From a bacterium (GTDB lineage Bacteria; B130-G9): a DNA stretch of 7,049 nt. Made by a program: the position numbers and the translations under genes. Positions within the stretch are counted from its first letter, which is position 1. The number at the start of each line of letters is the position of its first letter. Positions 6,197 through 7,049 of the stretch are shown here, in pieces. The DNA lies in contig JAGHCW010000071.1 in NCBI GenBank assembly GCA_021160245.1, positions 1-7,049 of the forward strand, read 5' to 3'. The notes under the pieces are model-generated. The model was not told the origin of the DNA. It saw only the letters and a list, made by a program, of their open reading frames with translations, and ran no database searches.

Positions 6197-6201
6197 CCTC
6201 C
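6197..6201 (-). promoter_or_regulatory. Shine-Dalgarno of the AlbA_2 gene
   Basis: GGAGG on the minus strand directly touches the ATG at 6196, leaving no spacer, but lies nine bases before the in-frame ATG at 6187. The downstream ATG is the more likely start. The choice adds or removes only three residues. Confidence 0.6.
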
Positions 6202-6256
6202 AATCGCGATCTACGCGAAAAAGCGCATATCTCTTATGTTGTCATCTTATTCTACA

Positions 6257-6285
6257 GAGTTACCATCATTAAGTGTGTAAATACA
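6257..6285. repeat. candidate terminal inverted repeat of the IS256-type element
   Basis: The stretch begins GAGTTACCATC and continues to GTGTAAATAC, ending just before the transposase stop at 6288-6290. The GTGTAAA core is typical of IS256-family ends as I remember them. Without the partner repeat, neither its limits nor its identity can be confirmed. Confidence 0.35.
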
Positions 6286-6287
6286 AG

Positions 6288-7049
6288 TTAAGCGGCCTTT
6301 GTTGTTTTGTCAATCTGTTTTTCTTTGCCATCGATATAGACGGCGCCGTCAAAGACCCGTTTGATGAGTTCAGATGCCTTTAGTCGTCTAAACCTCCTTT
6401 CTGCTATCATCAGCATTTTCCACAGAACTGCGGTCGCGTTCTCGACTTTCTTGAAGCGTTTGGCGGCATTAGTTCGCAACCGCACGCTCGCGAACGGCGA
6501 TTCGACGGGATTGGTCGTCCGAATGTGCCTCCAGTGCTCTTCAGGATAATTGAAGAACGTTATCATCTGCTCCCAATCTCGGTCCAGCACCGAGGCTACC
6601 CGTTCCTGAGCACGCTCCCGACACCAGCTCTGGAATCTCGCTTTCTCGCGCTCTGCCTCCGCTTTAGACGAGGCGTAAACGACCTTTCGCAGACGCAACT
6701 TCGCCTCCTCCTGGCTCTTCTTCGCAACTTGTCCAAGACGTTACGCATCTTGTGGTTCCAACAGCGTTGCTCCCGCGACTCGGGATAGATGTTCCGCAGG
6801 CCGCCCCAAATGCCCAGGTGGCCGTCCCCGATGACCAGACGAGGCGCATTCATGCCGCGTTTCTTCAGGTCCCTTAAAAACGAAGACCAACTCTCTATCG
6901 ACTCACGATGTCCCGGCTGGACGGCCACGACCACTTTGCGGCCATCGCTGAGGCCCGCGATCGCGACGAGAACCGCCGCCTTCTCCTTCTCCAAGCCAGC
7001 CTTCACATAAATCCCGTCAACCCAGAGATACACCACCTCAAGGGCATCC
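6288..7049 (-). pseudogene. IS256/Mutator-family DDE transposase, frameshifted and cut by the window edge
   Basis: Family transposases are about 400 residues and insert or excise the element through a DDE active site. About the last 250 residues are seen, in two frames. The upstream frame runs in from the edge to about 6725 and holds the first catalytic Asp (WVDGIY, codon 7018-7016), the second Asp (VIGDGHLG, codon 6826-6824) and the family's Cys/His signature (CWNHKMRNVLDKL). The downstream frame runs from about 6725 to the stop at 6288 and holds the catalytic Glu (TTNPVES, codon 6503-6501) and the SVRLRTN segment. Adding one C after the TTG at 6727-6725 restores a family-like join reading DKL-PKKSQEEAKLRLR. 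A one-base deletion therefore splits the gene between the second Asp and the Glu. A sequencing or assembly error would look the same. No slippery heptamer is seen at the site, and members of this family normally use a single frame. The unread 5' part should hold the N-terminal helical domain. Confidence 0.88.

Larger units (their letters stand above)
6257..7049 (-). mobile_element. 3' part of an IS256/Mutator-family insertion sequence
   Basis: The transposase reading frames identify the family. The element continues past the right edge, so only its 3' portion is seen. Its tip is estimated from the GTGTAAA motif at 6275-6281, which in IS256-type ends lies about 17 bases inside the tip. That puts the boundary near 6257, with several bases of uncertainty. 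The other terminal repeat and any target duplication cannot be examined. It lies about 55 bases upstream of the AlbA_2 gene's ribosome site and is transcribed in the same direction. Confidence 0.75.

Noticed and set aside
6719-6730. Programmed -1 frameshift joining the two transposase frames
   Set aside because: No slippery heptamer is present, and IS256-family transposases are normally read in a single frame. A one-base deletion is simpler.

Overview
The window looks like a contig from an uncultured Gram-negative-type bacterium with roughly balanced base composition. The markers are an SPOR-domain inner-membrane protein, a lipoyl synthase and a secreted parallel beta-helix protein with a C-terminal beta-rich domain of a kind I associate with uncultured environmental phyla. 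No single gene fixes the phylum, and no rRNA or tRNA gene is visible.

Left part (1-4288, plus strand). The window opens in the 3' part of a gene for an exported beta-rich protein. A 235-base gap follows with a plausible sigma70-type promoter. Next comes a tightly packed three-gene unit: SPOR membrane protein, lipA and beta-helix protein. Both internal junctions are 4-base ATGA-type overlaps or nearly so, so the three are very likely co-transcribed and translationally coupled. The C-terminal domain of the beta-helix protein resembles the protein at the left edge, so two members of one exported domain family flank the SPOR-lipA pair.

Middle (4289-4811). A 104-base imperfect inverted repeat built from three 9-base units per arm fills most of the gap before a YraN/UPF0102-family gene.

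Right part (4774-7049, minus strand). This looks like accessory DNA. An AlbA_2/Schlafen-core-like protein of about 400 residues is followed by a small HicB-like antitoxin-type gene that overlaps or directly abuts it. No HicA is present. The HicB-like gene runs tail-to-tail into yraN with a 38-base overlap. Just upstream of the AlbA_2 gene lies the 3' end of an IS256/Mutator-type insertion sequence. Its transposase has all three DDE residues in view but is broken by a single-base frameshift, and its 5' part lies beyond the right edge.

The best candidate for something undescribed is the AlbA_2 plus orphan HicB-like pair. The shared exported domain and the 9-base-unit hairpin come next. The functional ideas offered for these are inferences.
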